Notes under the pieces: model-generated | Database searches by the model: none | Seen by the model: the letters and a program-made list of their open reading frames with translations, nothing else | Told to the model about the DNA's origin: nothing | Made by a program: the position numbers and the translations under genes | Source of the DNA: Cycas panzhihuaensis | Lineage: Eukaryota > Cycadophyta | DNA length: 64,000 bases | Direction: 5' to 3' | NCBI GenBank assembly: GCA_023213395.1 | Contig: CM041465.1 | Coordinates: 8,990,001 to 9,054,000 of the forward strand | Part shown: in pieces, positions 23,601 through 35,341 of the stretch | How the letters are laid out: every line of letters begins with the position of its first letter | How positions within the stretch are numbered: the stretch's first letter is position 1

Positions 23601-24860
23601 AGGAAAGCACTAGACCTCTATGGAGTCACCATATGTTGCTAGATGATTATACTCCTCCCTACCAGGATTCCAACTTCCCGTGGATGATGTACTATATTAT
23701 TTTGTATGATATGATTTATTATGTATATAGACAGAGGCCATTAGCACCCCATTTGATATATGATGATGGTGTATGATGGTGCACTTACTATATGTTGTGT
23801 GATATTACATTTACTATTTATTTATTTATATGTTTATGTGTATGTAGACACAGGTGCATGAGTGTACGAGAGACTATACATCATAATGATTTTGGTTGAT
23901 ATATGGCTTTTATTATTAGATCACGTGGGTGATGCTTACACTTCCTTTCATATAGGGCCATACTCATAGTGGGCACACATGACCATCATAAGTGTAGGTG
24001 TTAGGCATATGTGAGGCTAGGAAATGGGGATCCATCCATGTCCATCAAAGGAGCATAACTGAAGATGTAAAGGAAGCATTGGCGAGAGAGAAAGAGTACA
24101 GGTACTCAAGCATGAAGGCCTAGTTAGAGTGCATTCTTGAACTTGGAAGTTATAGGAACCAACATATCTAATAAGGAGGAAAGTTTTCCCTAAGGAGGAA
24201 AACACAAGGTGTCATAGAAGAAAAGAGAGAGATAGGAAAGCCACCCTAAATCGTCATTCCACCTGTGGTTGGAGGGAATGAGGACACACTTAGGGTGGTA
24301 GTTTAGGCTCATTTCAGAGTGCTCAAAGAGCAGTGGTGTGCTAGGCCTACCCAGGAGTAGGGATAGGTCACACAAGACATGGGGATGGATGATAAAGGGA
24401 AGGCCCTATATGGTTAGGCCTATAAGTAAAATGGTTTTGGTCATAACCAGATGAGTGCAATGAACCTAACACATGATGGATCATGTGGCAATGTTGCATC
24501 TGAGTAGGACTAGCTTTGGTCCTAGGTGAGAATTTAGAGCATGAAGAAGAAATACCTCTACGAGTGGTTTGTCGATGCAGACACCTACTTGAAGCTGCTC
24601 GAAGAGGGTAATAAGATGAAAGAAATGATTGGTTCAGAACCAACATCTCAAGATCTAATATAGAATGAAGAGAAGAGGGAATATCTAATCAGGGTATCTC
24701 TCTAGGTGTGTGTGAAACTAGGGTGACATGCTGAGGAGGGGGCTCATGGCCCCCACTGTCCAACTCAGAATCACCCATGACAACTAGGTAACTATAATTA
24801 ATTACACTAATAGGGGTAAACCTAACTAGGTTTAGCTTGTGACAAGGCATAGGTTCTATT
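23601..24860 (-). other. G5 spacer where RT and integrase would be expected
   Basis: Neither strand shows the YxDD, H2C2 or D,D-35-E patterns seen in G1, G2 and G3. One repeat word (GTAGTTTAGGCTCATT, 24298-24313) resembles the array found after integrase in G1 and G2. This suggests the deletion ran from just after protease to the post-integrase array. Confidence 0.6.
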
Positions 24861-25345
24861 TGATGAGGGTCAATTTCCTAAAAAATGGGCCCCACGGAAG
24901 AGATAGCCTCCTCATGATTGTTATCTTCATCATTGAAGATAGCTTGGCAGGCTAGATGAGAAGTGTGAGATGGAAGAGGCTCATGGGTGACAACCTTAAC
25001 TTGTCCTTCATGGACAAACTTAAGTTGCCCCCAATGTGAGGAGAAAATTACTTCCATTTGGTTGAGCCATAGCTGGCCCAATTAGAGGTTGTACTCTACA
25101 TTGATATCAAGTACAACAGCATCTACAAAAACAGTCTTCTCTCCTAAGATGAGCGAAAGGGAGACTATCCCTAAGGGGGACTTCTCGGATCCATCATATC
25201 CTTAGCATTTCCAAGGGACAAACTCAAGAGCTACTATGCCTAGCTCCTTAAGCATGTGTACAGGCATAACATTAACTGAGGAGCCATTATCTATGATGGT
25301 CCTCTTTATGATAAAATCAAGGGTGTTAACAAAAATAATGAATGC
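24861..25345 (-). pseudogene. G5 aspartic protease
   Basis: The minus-strand frame reads IIDNGSSVNVMP (family D-x-G-S-S active site, with Asp present), SPLGIVSLSLILGEKT, DINVEYNL, a stop, then LGQLWLNQMEV and GQLKFVHEGQVKVV. It aligns block by block with the G1 and G2 proteases. Stops interrupt it. Confidence 0.8.
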
Positions 25346-26459
25346 ATAATGCAAAAGCTTCTCCCATTCACTAAGAGATGGGAGGTCTTAAGGGTCGAAT
25401 GAGATGATAGGTGGTCCATGGGAGGTGGTGCCTACAACATGGATAGAAGTATCTTATTGGCCAAGAGTTTCAAGAAGAAGAGTGTGTTGCTCTGGACAAC
25501 TTCTCAAGACATCCATCATGGACATTCTTATGGCTACGGTGTGAAGCTCGTCAATGATGGAGAAGGGCCTCCCCTTCATGGTAGGTTGGGGGAGCGCCCT
25601 TCTGAAATTGTAACGATTGGGGCACATGGGAATGGTCTTGGGAAGCATAGGGATTTCTAGAGGAGGAACTTCTAGAGGAGGATCAAGGTGAGGAGTGGAA
25701 GAAGAAGCATTGATTACCTCTTTAGCTACTTAGGACTGGGCCAAGGCATATAATAGCGTGGTCTCAAGCATTTGAATGACTCTCTTTCCCTTGTTTTGGG
25801 ATCAAGAAGGGGAAGGAGTTTGGTGGTTAGGAGAACTAAAAGAAGAGGAAGATTTCCTTACACCCTTCCCTTTAGCTTGCAAAGGGTGAGGGTTTGGGGA
25901 CCTTCCTTTATTTCAGTTACCCTTTTGTTAGGTGTTGTGATCATATTCCTCATGTTTAGGGAAGGGATCCTTGTAGATGGGTTGGTCTAGGTTGGGCCTA
26001 GATGCCCATTTAGGGGAAGAGTCATGTTGTGGGGTGGCTCTAGGGTGCTGACCCTATATTGTGAATCTTCATGGAAGCACTCCCCATGAACGGAATACCA
26101 TTTCTTCTCTGAGGAGGAGTCAAGCTTCCTTGTTTGAGAAGGTTAGGTATTACCACCCTTGGGAGGTGTGGCTTGAGAAGCTTGGTGAACTAGTTTATGT
26201 GAAGTGGGGGATGAAGGGGCTTGGAGTTTAAGCTCCTTCATGGTACATTCGAAAGAATATATAGTAGAAGTTAAGGGATCTAAGGTCTTCTCTATAGGAT
26301 GATATGAAGACCTAGGAGGTTGTTGGACTTTTGCATCACGAAGTGGTGGAGGTGCCTTGCATTGTTGTGAGGACTTAAGAGGCTTTTTGAGACGCACTTG
26401 GATCTCAATTACCTTGAGAGTCAAGCACTTGGCTATGGCAGAATCAGACATTATTGCCC
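25346..26459 (-). pseudogene. G5 gag C-terminal region
   Basis: Minus-strand frames rich in Pro, Ser and Lys; the best is the 102-codon stretch 26143-26451 (IEIQVRLKKPLKSSQQ). It follows the gag domain and precedes protease as in G1. No zinc knuckle is seen. Confidence 0.6.
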
Positions 26460-27960
26460 CATTTTGAGGACTTCAATATGGACTTCAAGGCATAGGGCAT
26501 TGACGAAGAGATCTCTCTTTAACTCCTTAGGCAAGGTTGCCTTTATGAAGCGGAGAAGATCATGAAAGTGTCTCACAAAGTCATGATTCATCTCATCATG
26601 ACCTTGTTTAAGAGATAAGAGAGCCTTTATTCCACTCTCGAAAGGACAAGCTACGTCAAAATAATTGACGAACTCATCAACGAGTTACTGAAATGAGTGG
26701 ATAGAATGCATTAGAAGGTTGTAGAACCATTTAAGAGCATTACCTTGGAGGGAGTGCAGAAAGAGTTTCATCAGGATATGGTCGTATACCCAATAATTAA
26801 TGCATTCCATAGAAAAACTTTTAGCGTGCTTCATTAGGTCTTGTGAGGAGGTCCCATCGAATTTGGGAACCTAAGGAGCATGAGGTGGTAAGTTGGTTCT
26901 TAGCACCTTAATGGATAGAGGGGTTGATCTATAATCCATAAAGGGATACACCTCTAGTTAGACCATAGGATCAATGAAAGGTGGGTGAGGAGGTGGGCAA
27001 GATTTCCTGAAACCTCCTTGGGAGATATGGTTCAAAAGGGGATATTGACCTCCTCCCATTTAGTGGGAAGGAGCTAATCTCGCATTGAAAAGAGTTGGTT
27101 GAGGGGCGAATAGGTATGAGGGACACATTCCCCCTTGAGGATACTCCCCTTATTTGAAAGGAGCTTGAGAGATAGTGCCTTGAAAGGGGGATTGTCCTCC
27201 TTGCAAAGGCACAACATGAGAAACAACACAAGAGGATGGAATGGAAGGGTGTGGAACCAAGTTTTACCCATATGGGCTGCCTATAGGTGGTACGACCCCA
27301 TATGGGTGGAAAGGGTCCACCCCATAAACTGGAAAAGGATTTCCCTTACCATGCCCCCATGGTTGAGAAGTATAACATAGAGGTACGTAGAGGGAAGGAT
27401 CCCTAAGTTAAGCTTGGGGATGTGTGAGGGAAAGCCCTACACGGCTAGGAATAGGGGCACACATAGGTCCCCTAGGTCTAGCAGAAGGCGAATAGACTAT
27501 AGTTAGTTGAGGTATAGTTATTTGACTAGAGGGGGGCATGCTCAACCCATGTTAGGAAGAGGATATGCCCTGGGTGGTCCCTAGAGAACATGGATCACAA
27601 GGGGAGGAAGATATAATAAGAGATTCCCTTGTTGTAGGTAAGGGAATCGAAAGAGAGGGACAAGGTAGAGCAGATGGGGAAGCAGGAAGCGTAATGCCTC
27701 GCAAGATATTATCCAATCACTTGGGATGTGATTAGAGGCAAGCAGCTTGGAAGCACTAGTTAAGGGCTTCCACGACATCCACAAGAGGGGTGCCCACCTA
27801 ATCATAAGAGGAGGAAGGATCCTCATGTGAGGCAGACTCAATGGGATGATCCTCATGAGCATCACCATCAAGGTGGTGGAACTCTATAGGAGAATAGGCC
27901 TCCACTTCATGAGTGGAGAGGTGATGGACTTGTGAGTGTTCTTAGACACCTAGGTAAAAT
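26460..27960 (-). pseudogene. G5 gag
   Basis: A long Pro/Ser-rich N-terminal part (about 26950-27900) leads into the retrotransposon gag domain, VPKFDGTSSQDLMKHAKSF, LQGNALKWFYNLL, LVDEFVNYFDVACPF and VRHFHDLLRFI. It is clearly homologous to G1 gag. Stops are few in the domain itself. It would form the particle shell that packages the RNA. Confidence 0.82.
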
Positions 27961-28287
27961 ATAGGGTCTTTGCCCTCATGGGCAAGCCCTTGGAAAGAAG
28001 TGGATGGCTCGTAAGATTTAGAAGCATAAGCATGATATGCCCAATCTAAAGGGAATCCTTCCATGGTCTAATTGTAATCCAACAAAGGAAGGGGACAATA
28101 AGAGGAGTCTTCCAACAAGGGAGGAAGGCCTCATAAGTGACAAGAGAACCCTCGCATACAACTTCCCCCTAAAAATTAGAAGGAAACAAGATAATGTGAC
28201 AAGTGTTGGGGGCTTCTTAACAAATCAAGGAGAGCTACCAGAAAGGAGGTAGCACCAACAAGAGAGGATCAATCCCTTACTGGCAGG

Positions 28288-28305
28288 TCCCAAGCATGGT
28301 CGCCA
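28288..28305 (-). other. G5 primer-binding site candidate
   Basis: TGGCGACCATGCTTGGGA reads on the minus strand beside the 5' LTR. The start TGGCG is typical of non-Met primer sites in plant gypsy elements. I cannot assign the tRNA with certainty. About 27960-28287 is leader with no frame of note. Confidence 0.6.
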
Positions 28306-28306
28306 A

Positions 28307-31300
28307 TATAATCACACCTATAGGGGCATAACTAAAATTGGACAAGATCAAGCTAAATGATCGATGATTCTGGTGTCTATAGAGCTATAGTGGCAAGCAA
28401 AAGAAATCACCCACAAAGGGTGTTCATACATCAAAACGTAGGTTCAAGACCCGTAAATGGCACACAAACTCCTTTGAGGCAACTCTCTCTTGATTTGGAG
28501 TGACAGATAGGTGAGGGATCTCCTCAATTTCCTAAGTAACCTCAAAAGGGGCCCTCCCATCCTAGGATGGCCGAAGGAGGGAGGAAAAAGGAGCAAGGTA
28601 ATGACTCCTCACATGAAAGGGATATGAGGGGAATAATTGTGAGTAGAAGAAAGGAAAAATGTGCACACACATGAGGCAAAGGTGGCTTGCAATGTGAGTT
28701 GTTGAGAGAATGGCTAGTTTCACGGGCTAGGTGTTGACTTAAAGGCCAAATTAGGGAGGTCTAATCAAGAGAAGAGAAGAATATGAAGCAAACGACCTTA
28801 AGAGAGGGGCTCTTAAGCTCCCAAACCTAAGGAGGGTCCTAGAAGTAGTGAATTAACAAGAAAGGTTGTCTTTACATTTGTCTTTATTTAGTGCAAGGTA
28901 AAGAAGTGCAAAGTAAAGGTGTGGTATATATAGTAATGTTGGATCCTTATGTTTAAGAAAGATTACTCTTTAAAGCAAGAAAGTAGTATAAAGCTCTCTC
29001 TCTCTCTCGTTTACTTATACATATAACCTTTCTCTCTTTGTCTTTTGAATGTAAGAATGGGAGATCATAAAGGATCCCTATATGGCACAAAATACGTGCA
29101 AAGGATGCAAGGTTGCTAAATGACAATGCAACAAGATGGGAGAGATATAGGCATGCAAATGTATAGGTTTTCACTATATGTGCTTTGTAAAGAAACCAGC
29201 GAGCAAGTGAAGTGCAAGAGACCTAGGCTAATCCTTTTTCTTTCCTTTTTTACCAATTGACGTTCAAGTGAGAGGAAGAGAGTGAAGAAAGGAAAGCTAG
29301 AAAAGAGAGAGGCATACCCAGAATATGGTGGCCGAAGTAGTGATACCCTTGCTATACTCATGATCCTTGTCCTTCTCCAATTATGGATGGTGCAATGGGA
29401 AGACATCAGCGAATAAGGGAGGGGCTTCCTTACCTTCCCCTAGATCATAAGAAAAAAGGGAAATGTAGTACAAGGAAATGTAAAGTCAATCGAAACTCTA
29501 ACTTACAACTTTAAAAGTCAAAGAAGGTAATCGTTGGAAGGAGGAGAACGTTCCTGGAATGGAGTCCCTATTTCTCTCCAAATGCAACAAGAAAACCTAT
29601 AAATAAACAAGGTTTGCCCTTTCCCAATGACTGCCAAACATATGTGGGATAGATATGCAATATGAAAAATGACAAGATGCAACTATCTTAATTAAAAGGA
29701 ATATATTCACCACCAATATCACTCTTTATACCTTATATGTTATTGAATATGCAATGCAGGAAAAGAGGGGGGAAGAGAAAGAAGGAGGACAACCAGCCTC
29801 AGAATGGCTAACACTCCAAATTAGAGGTGCTCTATGTTGCCCCTAAGTACCAGGATAAGAGGAGAGACAAACACATCAAACTTCTAGAAGATGCAAGCAA
29901 GAAACAGTAAACAATATTGTAAATGTTGTCAAAGTTGCAAAAGTTGTAACATTCAACTTTTGTGAGTTCTACAAGGCCTAACCCGAGTGGTAAAATGAGA
30001 TATGGAGTGGGGGGATGAAACCCCACTTATGTAGGATCTATTGGGCTGGTAGAAAGTGAAGTAATGGGTTGCCTACACTGCTACTAGTAATGATCTTCCT
30101 TCCAACAACCCTTTAGGAACTCAAGGGAGGTATGGAGAAGGAAGAGGTGAGGAGAGCAGGGGGTCACCCTTAAGGAGAAGGCTTGTTGGGTATGAAACCC
30201 TAACTTCAGCCTATTTCACTCTTCATAAGTGCCTCTACCTTACTACCTCCTTGAAGAAACCAGGAAGAAGCTAGAAGAAAGGAAAAGATAGGCAAGAAAG
30301 GGAGGGTTTGCCTCCCGTTTATAGTAGAGAGGAAGAGAAAAATTACTGTAAAAAGTATCAATAAATAATATTTATGTTGCTTCAAGAAAAGAAAGTAAAG
30401 TACAGACTTAGAGGTACCTGTTGTGAATAGATCTGAGGTAGATCCACCTGAGAAGTGGGATAGAGAGGCCCTCCCTATAGGGTTTGAAAGTAAAAACCCC
30501 CTAATGGAGTAGTAAGTAGGCAAAAAATTAGAGTAAGAAAGACACCCAGAACTTGATGGAGCATTTGGAGCATGGCCTTCCCTTGGCTGGCTAGGTTGTA
30601 GGCCTACAACCACATGTCCGGAGCTACATGAGGCTACTAGCTAGCTAAGAAAAATAGTAAAAAGAATGAATGAGATAGAGCAAGAAGAGACCCAAATAAA
30701 GTGAATTTTATGTTTTTTAACCCAACCCTAGCTCAATCGAGTGATTAGGGTTCACCATAGGTGGGAGTTGAGTCATTGCCATGTGGCAATTTTATAATGA
30801 ATGCAAAATTAGTCATGAGCAATTTAAAAAAATTATTATTGACAATCACCCCACAGTAAACTTAGTGGTACCACAAAGTTTGTAGTAGTATTACGAAGTT
30901 TAATGTGGTGCAGTAGAAAGGAAGGAAAAAATAAAGGAAGAGGAGCCTGGAAGCTCAAGAAGAGGGAAAACTTAGGCCCAAAGAAGCACGGTACTCTGTC
31001 CATGTGGCAAGAAGGAGTTATGGGGCTTAGGGAGGTCATGATAGACAAGTAATAGAGGTGAAAGGTTTTCCAAAAAGATAACAAATGGATGCAGGATGAC
31101 AACCAAGCCTAGACAGGGTGTTAGGGGTCATGATGCACCGATGGGTGATGTGATTAGGCTACAGAAGCCAAACAGTACTTGGGAGGCATTGTGGAAGCAT
31201 GGAGGAGGGTTGTGGAGCCCCATGGGATATATATCCCTAGATCATCATAGGATGAAAATGTGTAGAGATGTAATGTGGTTAAGCGATGGATGCATAGTGG

Positions 31301-31442
31301 TTATGTAGTAAATCAATCATCATCTAATGTAGGTGAAGTGCTTTAATCTACCTTTCTGGAACTGCTAAAGGTAAGGGATAGAAGCATACATGTACTTACC
31401 TAAGTTAACTCACCCATGTCTATTCCTGATAGCTGATAAATA
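28307..31442 (-). repeat. G5 5' LTR (3,136 bp)
   Basis: It aligns with 16302-19437. Ends are TA instead of CA/TG by single changes. It lacks about 46 bp around the TATA box but has about as many extra bases near 31301-31345, so total length is equal. Confidence 0.92.
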
Positions 31443-31491
31443 ATATGTGAAGAAGATATAGGCCTAGAAGTCCCTAATAGTTGTGATTCCC
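31443..31491 (-). pseudogene. Residual G1 gag N-terminus between G5 and G3
   Basis: A 49-bp remnant of G1 continues the Pro-rich N-terminal gag frame of 16159-16301 once G5 is removed. It ends where G3 begins. Confidence 0.65.
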
Positions 31492-32543
31492 CGATCCCAA
31501 AAGAGCTTAGTTGGTGAAGAAGTCAATTATTAACCTTTTCTCCTTGAGATCTTGGGAGTTAGTGTAGAAATCTCAATAACATCAAAACAACAATGAGCCC
31601 ACGAAAGGAAATTCTACACAAAATCATTTATTCTTGACATTGATCCAAAAGTATGAGGAGTAGTACTTTTATTAAACTATGAGAATCTCCATTTAATGGT
31701 GGAGAAATCAACTAGCAAAAGAATGGTAAAATTACAATGAATAAATGATACAATTATACCATAAGGGCAACTCCAACCCTCCAAAATGCTTCTCCAATGA
31801 TGCTTCCCAAGTCAAGTCTCTAAGAACCACCTCTCCAACCTGTAGTAGGGCTTAATTTATAGAAAGAAACCAAAATTACATGTTTAATAAGTGGCAATCA
31901 TGCAAGTATAACCACTAACCACCAGAATGCATGTTGTCCAAGTGGCCTTCATGCAATTCTTAAAAAGTTATAGCTTGTAACTGATCTTAACAGACTCCAA
32001 TTTGGCTCAAATTTGGTACACATATAGGAACAATGTCCCCTCTACTTCCTCAAAATTTTAGCTTATTTGGATGTCATTTGACTATATTTTTATTCATTTA
32101 ATGATAATATGTATTTGCTATTTTTCTGCTGTCTAAGTGGCCTTCATACAATTCTTAAAAGTTGTAGTTTTGAACTAACCTTAACGGACTCCAAATCAAC
32201 TCAAATTTGGTATACATATAGAAACGGATGTCTTCTCTTCTTCTTCAAAATTTTAGCTCATTTAGATGTCATTTGACTACATGTTTATTCATTTAATAAT
32301 AATATGTATTTGCTATTTTTTTTCTGCTAGCTGTGGGATTAATTTTATGAAATACAAGGCTTGAACTCTAATCAAATGATATTTTCTGAACCCCAACTTT
32401 TGTACACATCTAGTGGGATGTGTCTTCTACCTTTACACAAAATTTCATATAATTTTGATACAATTTGGACATATCTCTTTCAATTATTCCAATGCCTAGC
32501 ATTTTCTGCATCATGTAAACATATGGTAGATCCTCCTGGATCA
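31492..32543 (-). repeat. G3 3' LTR (1,052 bp)
   Basis: On the minus strand it starts TGATCC at 32543 and ends GGGATCG (mutated from GGGATCA) at 31492. It is homologous to 62725-63779 and 37184-37824. It contains an internal tandem duplication of about 195 bp (from 31936 and from 32131). A TATA candidate, TCTATAAATTG, lies on the minus strand near 31854-31864. Confidence 0.92.
31936..32325 (-). repeat. 195-bp tandem duplication inside the G3-family LTR
   Basis: GTCCAAGTGGCCTTCAT at 31936 recurs as GTCTAAGTGG at 32131, and homology continues for about 195 bp. G4 has the same pair at 63169 and 63365. The downstream stretch (about 32380-32480) may be a third, weaker unit. Confidence 0.8.
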
Positions 32544-32545
32544 TG

Positions 32546-32561
32546 GCTCCCCCTTCCTTGG
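32546..32561 (-). promoter_or_regulatory. G3 polypurine tract
   Basis: CCAAGGAAGGGGGAGC reads on the minus strand, 2-3 bases before the LTR start. G4 has the same tract, one G shorter, at about 63782-63797. Confidence 0.85.
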
Positions 32562-32599
32562 AAAATAGCCAACTCCTGTTTGGCTTAGAATTGGAGATG

Positions 32600-33950
32600 G
32601 GGGAAGTGTTATTCTCCTTATTTCCTACTAAACCACTTGGCCTTACTAGGTAATTGCCTTACTACTCTAATCCCGAAAGATTCATGTGTCTTATATCTTA
32701 TTTTGGTAGATTTTCTCTCCAAGATACAATCTTCCTTGAGAGGCTCCTCACTTTCCAAATATAAATCATCAACTAAAGGCAAAGTGAACTGGTCTTGTTC
32801 CTCATCTATCATGGAGGGCTCAAAGAGTTTTAAGTATTCAGCATTTACTACTAAATATATTTGCATATTAGGTGGAAGATCAAGTTGGAAAGCATTGCCA
32901 CCTACTTTTCTCAAAATCTTGAATGGTCCATACCTTATAGGTTTGAGTTTCTTACTTTCTCCTTTTAACCTCTCCTTGCTCAAGTATAACCATACTAAAT
33001 CTCCTTCTTGAAAAGTACACTCTTTCCTATGCTTGTCATGTCTTTCCTTGTACTTTTGTTGAGTCCTTAGAAGTTGATCATGTACTTCTTTGTGGACTCT
33101 CTGGATCTTCTCCAAGTATCTTAAAGCCTTGTTATGCTCCTCCTTCTCTTTGATGGATCCTTCCTTAGCTTGCATGGAAAACTCTAAGTCAAATGGAATT
33201 TGAGGTAAGTATCCCGAACAAACTTCAAAAGGTGCTTTAGAGTGTGATGCATGCATTGCTCTATTAAATGCAAATTATAGAAAAGCCAATGATTCATCCC
33301 AAGTCTTTGGATGCTTGGAATTGTATCCCCTTAATAAATGTACAAAAGTTCTATTCACTACTTTGGTTTGTCCATCTGTTTGAGGATGGAAACTTGTACT
33401 CCTCTTCAATTTGGTATCCATCATCTCCCATAGTGACTTCCAAAATGATGAAAGGAATCGAGTGTCCTGATCTAAAATGATGGAAGAAGGCAAGACAAAA
33501 TTCTTCTATACATGCTCGAAGAATAACTCAGTTGCTCCTGTACTTGTGATTGTCTTCTTACAAGGTATTAGACATATCATTTTACTAAACCTGTCTACAA
33601 CAACAAAGAGATAATCATGTCCCTTCCTAGTCATGGGAAGTCCCCCTAAGAAATCAATGGAGATACTTTCCCAAGGTCTAGTGGGAATAGGAAGTGGTGT
33701 ATACAATCCTAATTTTCTAAAAGAAGGCTTAGAAGTATTACACATTACACATCCTTTTACATATTTTTTTACATCATTTTGCATTTTTAGCCATACAACA
33801 TATCTTCTCAAGTTTGCTAAAGTCTTCTCTATACCAAAGTGACCAGCTACTTTAGAAGTATGGGCTTATCTAAGCCACTTCATCTTGTCTCCTTTTGATG
33901 AAATATAGAGCTGCTCCCCTTTGAAAAGTAGACCATCCTTCCAAGCAAGC
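32600..33950 (-). pseudogene. G3 integrase
   Basis: It runs from an H2C2 zinc site (HTSKVAGHFGIEKTL, then GCVMCNTSK) to the core: SISIDFLGGLP carries the first Asp, ILDQDTRF the second, and HPQTDGQTKVVNR shows Lys where the family has the catalytic Glu. A 212-codon C-terminal part (32618-33256) follows, with LVWLYLSKERL and YGPFKILRKVG, ending in a basic LPSKAKWFSRK tail. No typical chromodomain is recognised. Stops lie near 33267, 33503 and 33870. The Glu-to-Lys change is a single G-to-A. Confidence 0.88.
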
Positions 33951-35341
33951 TAGGAAGGTCTTCCTTTCGCTACATTCTCTAATTCTTCCTTCAAAGCTTC
34001 ATCTTCATGGTACAAGTCTTTGTACTCTTTATGATACATTGGCTCCACCTGCAAACTCATAAGAGAACTATAAACAAAAGTAGAAGAAGAAGTAGAACAA
34101 GGTGGTCTAGATAACATATCAACAATTTTGTTATTAGATCCCTTTTTGTACTTAATTATAATATTGAATTGTTCTAAATAACTCATCCACTTCATGTGTC
34201 TTGCTTGCTATAATTTACTTTAGGTTTGTAAAAATTGAAGAGGCTTATGATCGATATGAACTACAACCTCTTTTTTGAGTATGTATGACCTCCAATGCTT
34301 GTATTCTTGATGAAGTCTGAACATTTCTCGATCATATGTTGGGTAGTTCTTCATTTGAGGAGTGAAGACTTTTGAATGGTAAGTAATTAGCTTCCCATCT
34401 TGAATAAGGATAGCTCCCATCACATTTCTACTTGCATCAGCTTCTACTTCAAAAGGCCTTTACAAATTTGGCATTGCCAAAACCGGTGCTTCACAAATTT
34501 TCTTCTTTAAAAGAAGAAAAGCTTCTTCCTCCTTGGAACCCCAAGTAAACTTTTTACTAGATTTTGTCAATCCATGTAGAGGTGCTGCAACCTGTGAGAA
34601 ATGAAGAATAAACTTTCTCAAGTATTGACAAGCTCCTAAAAAACATCTCACCTCTATGATGTTTGTTGGCCTAGGCCATTTGAGAATGGCTTGAGTCTTG
34701 AGTGGATCGATGCTCAACTTTCCTCCTCCAACCACAAAGCCTAAGAAGATCAAGTTCTCCTTGCCAAATTCACACTTCTTCACATTAAGCTTTAAATGAT
34801 GCTTAGCCACAGTCTTTAAAACTTCTTCTATATACTCCAAATGTTCCTCCCATGTGTTGCTAAAAATTAAAATGTCATCAAGATAGACAACAACAAAATT
34901 ATCCAAGTAAGGCCTTAACATTTCATTCATTAGCCTCATGAATGTTGCAGGAGCATTACACAATTCGAAAGGCATAACCATCCATTCAAAGAGTCCTTGC
35001 TTTATTTTGAAGGCCGTCTTCCATGTGTCCTCCTCCTTGACCCTAACTTGGTAATAACCAATTTTCAAATCTAATTTAGTAAAATAACAAACATGCTAAA
35101 TTTGATCAAGTAAATCATCTATGCGAGGCAAAGGGTAGCAATTTTTAATTGTAATTTTATTCAAAGCACGAAAGTCTATACACATTCTCCATCCTCCATC
35201 CTTCTTAGGCACCAAGACAATTAGTGACCCACAAGGTAAACATGAAGGTCTTATAACCCCTTGATTAAGCAACTCCTCAACTTGCCTCTTTATCTTATTA
35301 TTCTCTACAATGGAGTGCCTATACAAAGCAACATTAGGCAA
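33951..35341 (-). pseudogene. G3 reverse transcriptase and RNase H
   Basis: RT motifs appear in order: [52 protein letters not shown], and YLDDILIFS with both catalytic Asp. The thumb (FLGFVVGGGKLSIDP) and RNase H (EADASRNVMGAIL, KVFTPQMKNYPTYDREM, VHIDHKPLQFL) follow. Three or so stops (near 35095, 34458, 34217) break it. It copies element RNA into DNA and removes the RNA strand. Confidence 0.92.

Larger units (their letters stand above)
16302..31442 (-). mobile_element. G5: gypsy-derived element lacking RT and integrase
   Basis: It is bounded by two 3,136-bp LTRs and inserted in the gag of G1. Flanks are ATATA (16297-16301) and ATATG (31443-31447), probably one TSD with a substitution. Minus-strand order is LTR, primer site, gag, protease, spacer, antisense gene (on the plus strand), second-type RNase H, PPT, LTR. 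I see no RT, RT-linked RNase H or integrase motif in the 8.9-kb interior, so it must have depended on another element's enzymes. Its gag and protease are related to those of G1/G2, but its LTRs are not alignable by eye. Confidence 0.88.

Noticed and set aside
32618-35341. Possible integrated pararetrovirus because of the strong RT (YLDDILIFS)
   Set aside because: Paired LTRs, tRNA-iMet primer site, PPT and an integrase show a Ty3/gypsy retrotransposon. No movement protein or other pararetroviral domain is seen.
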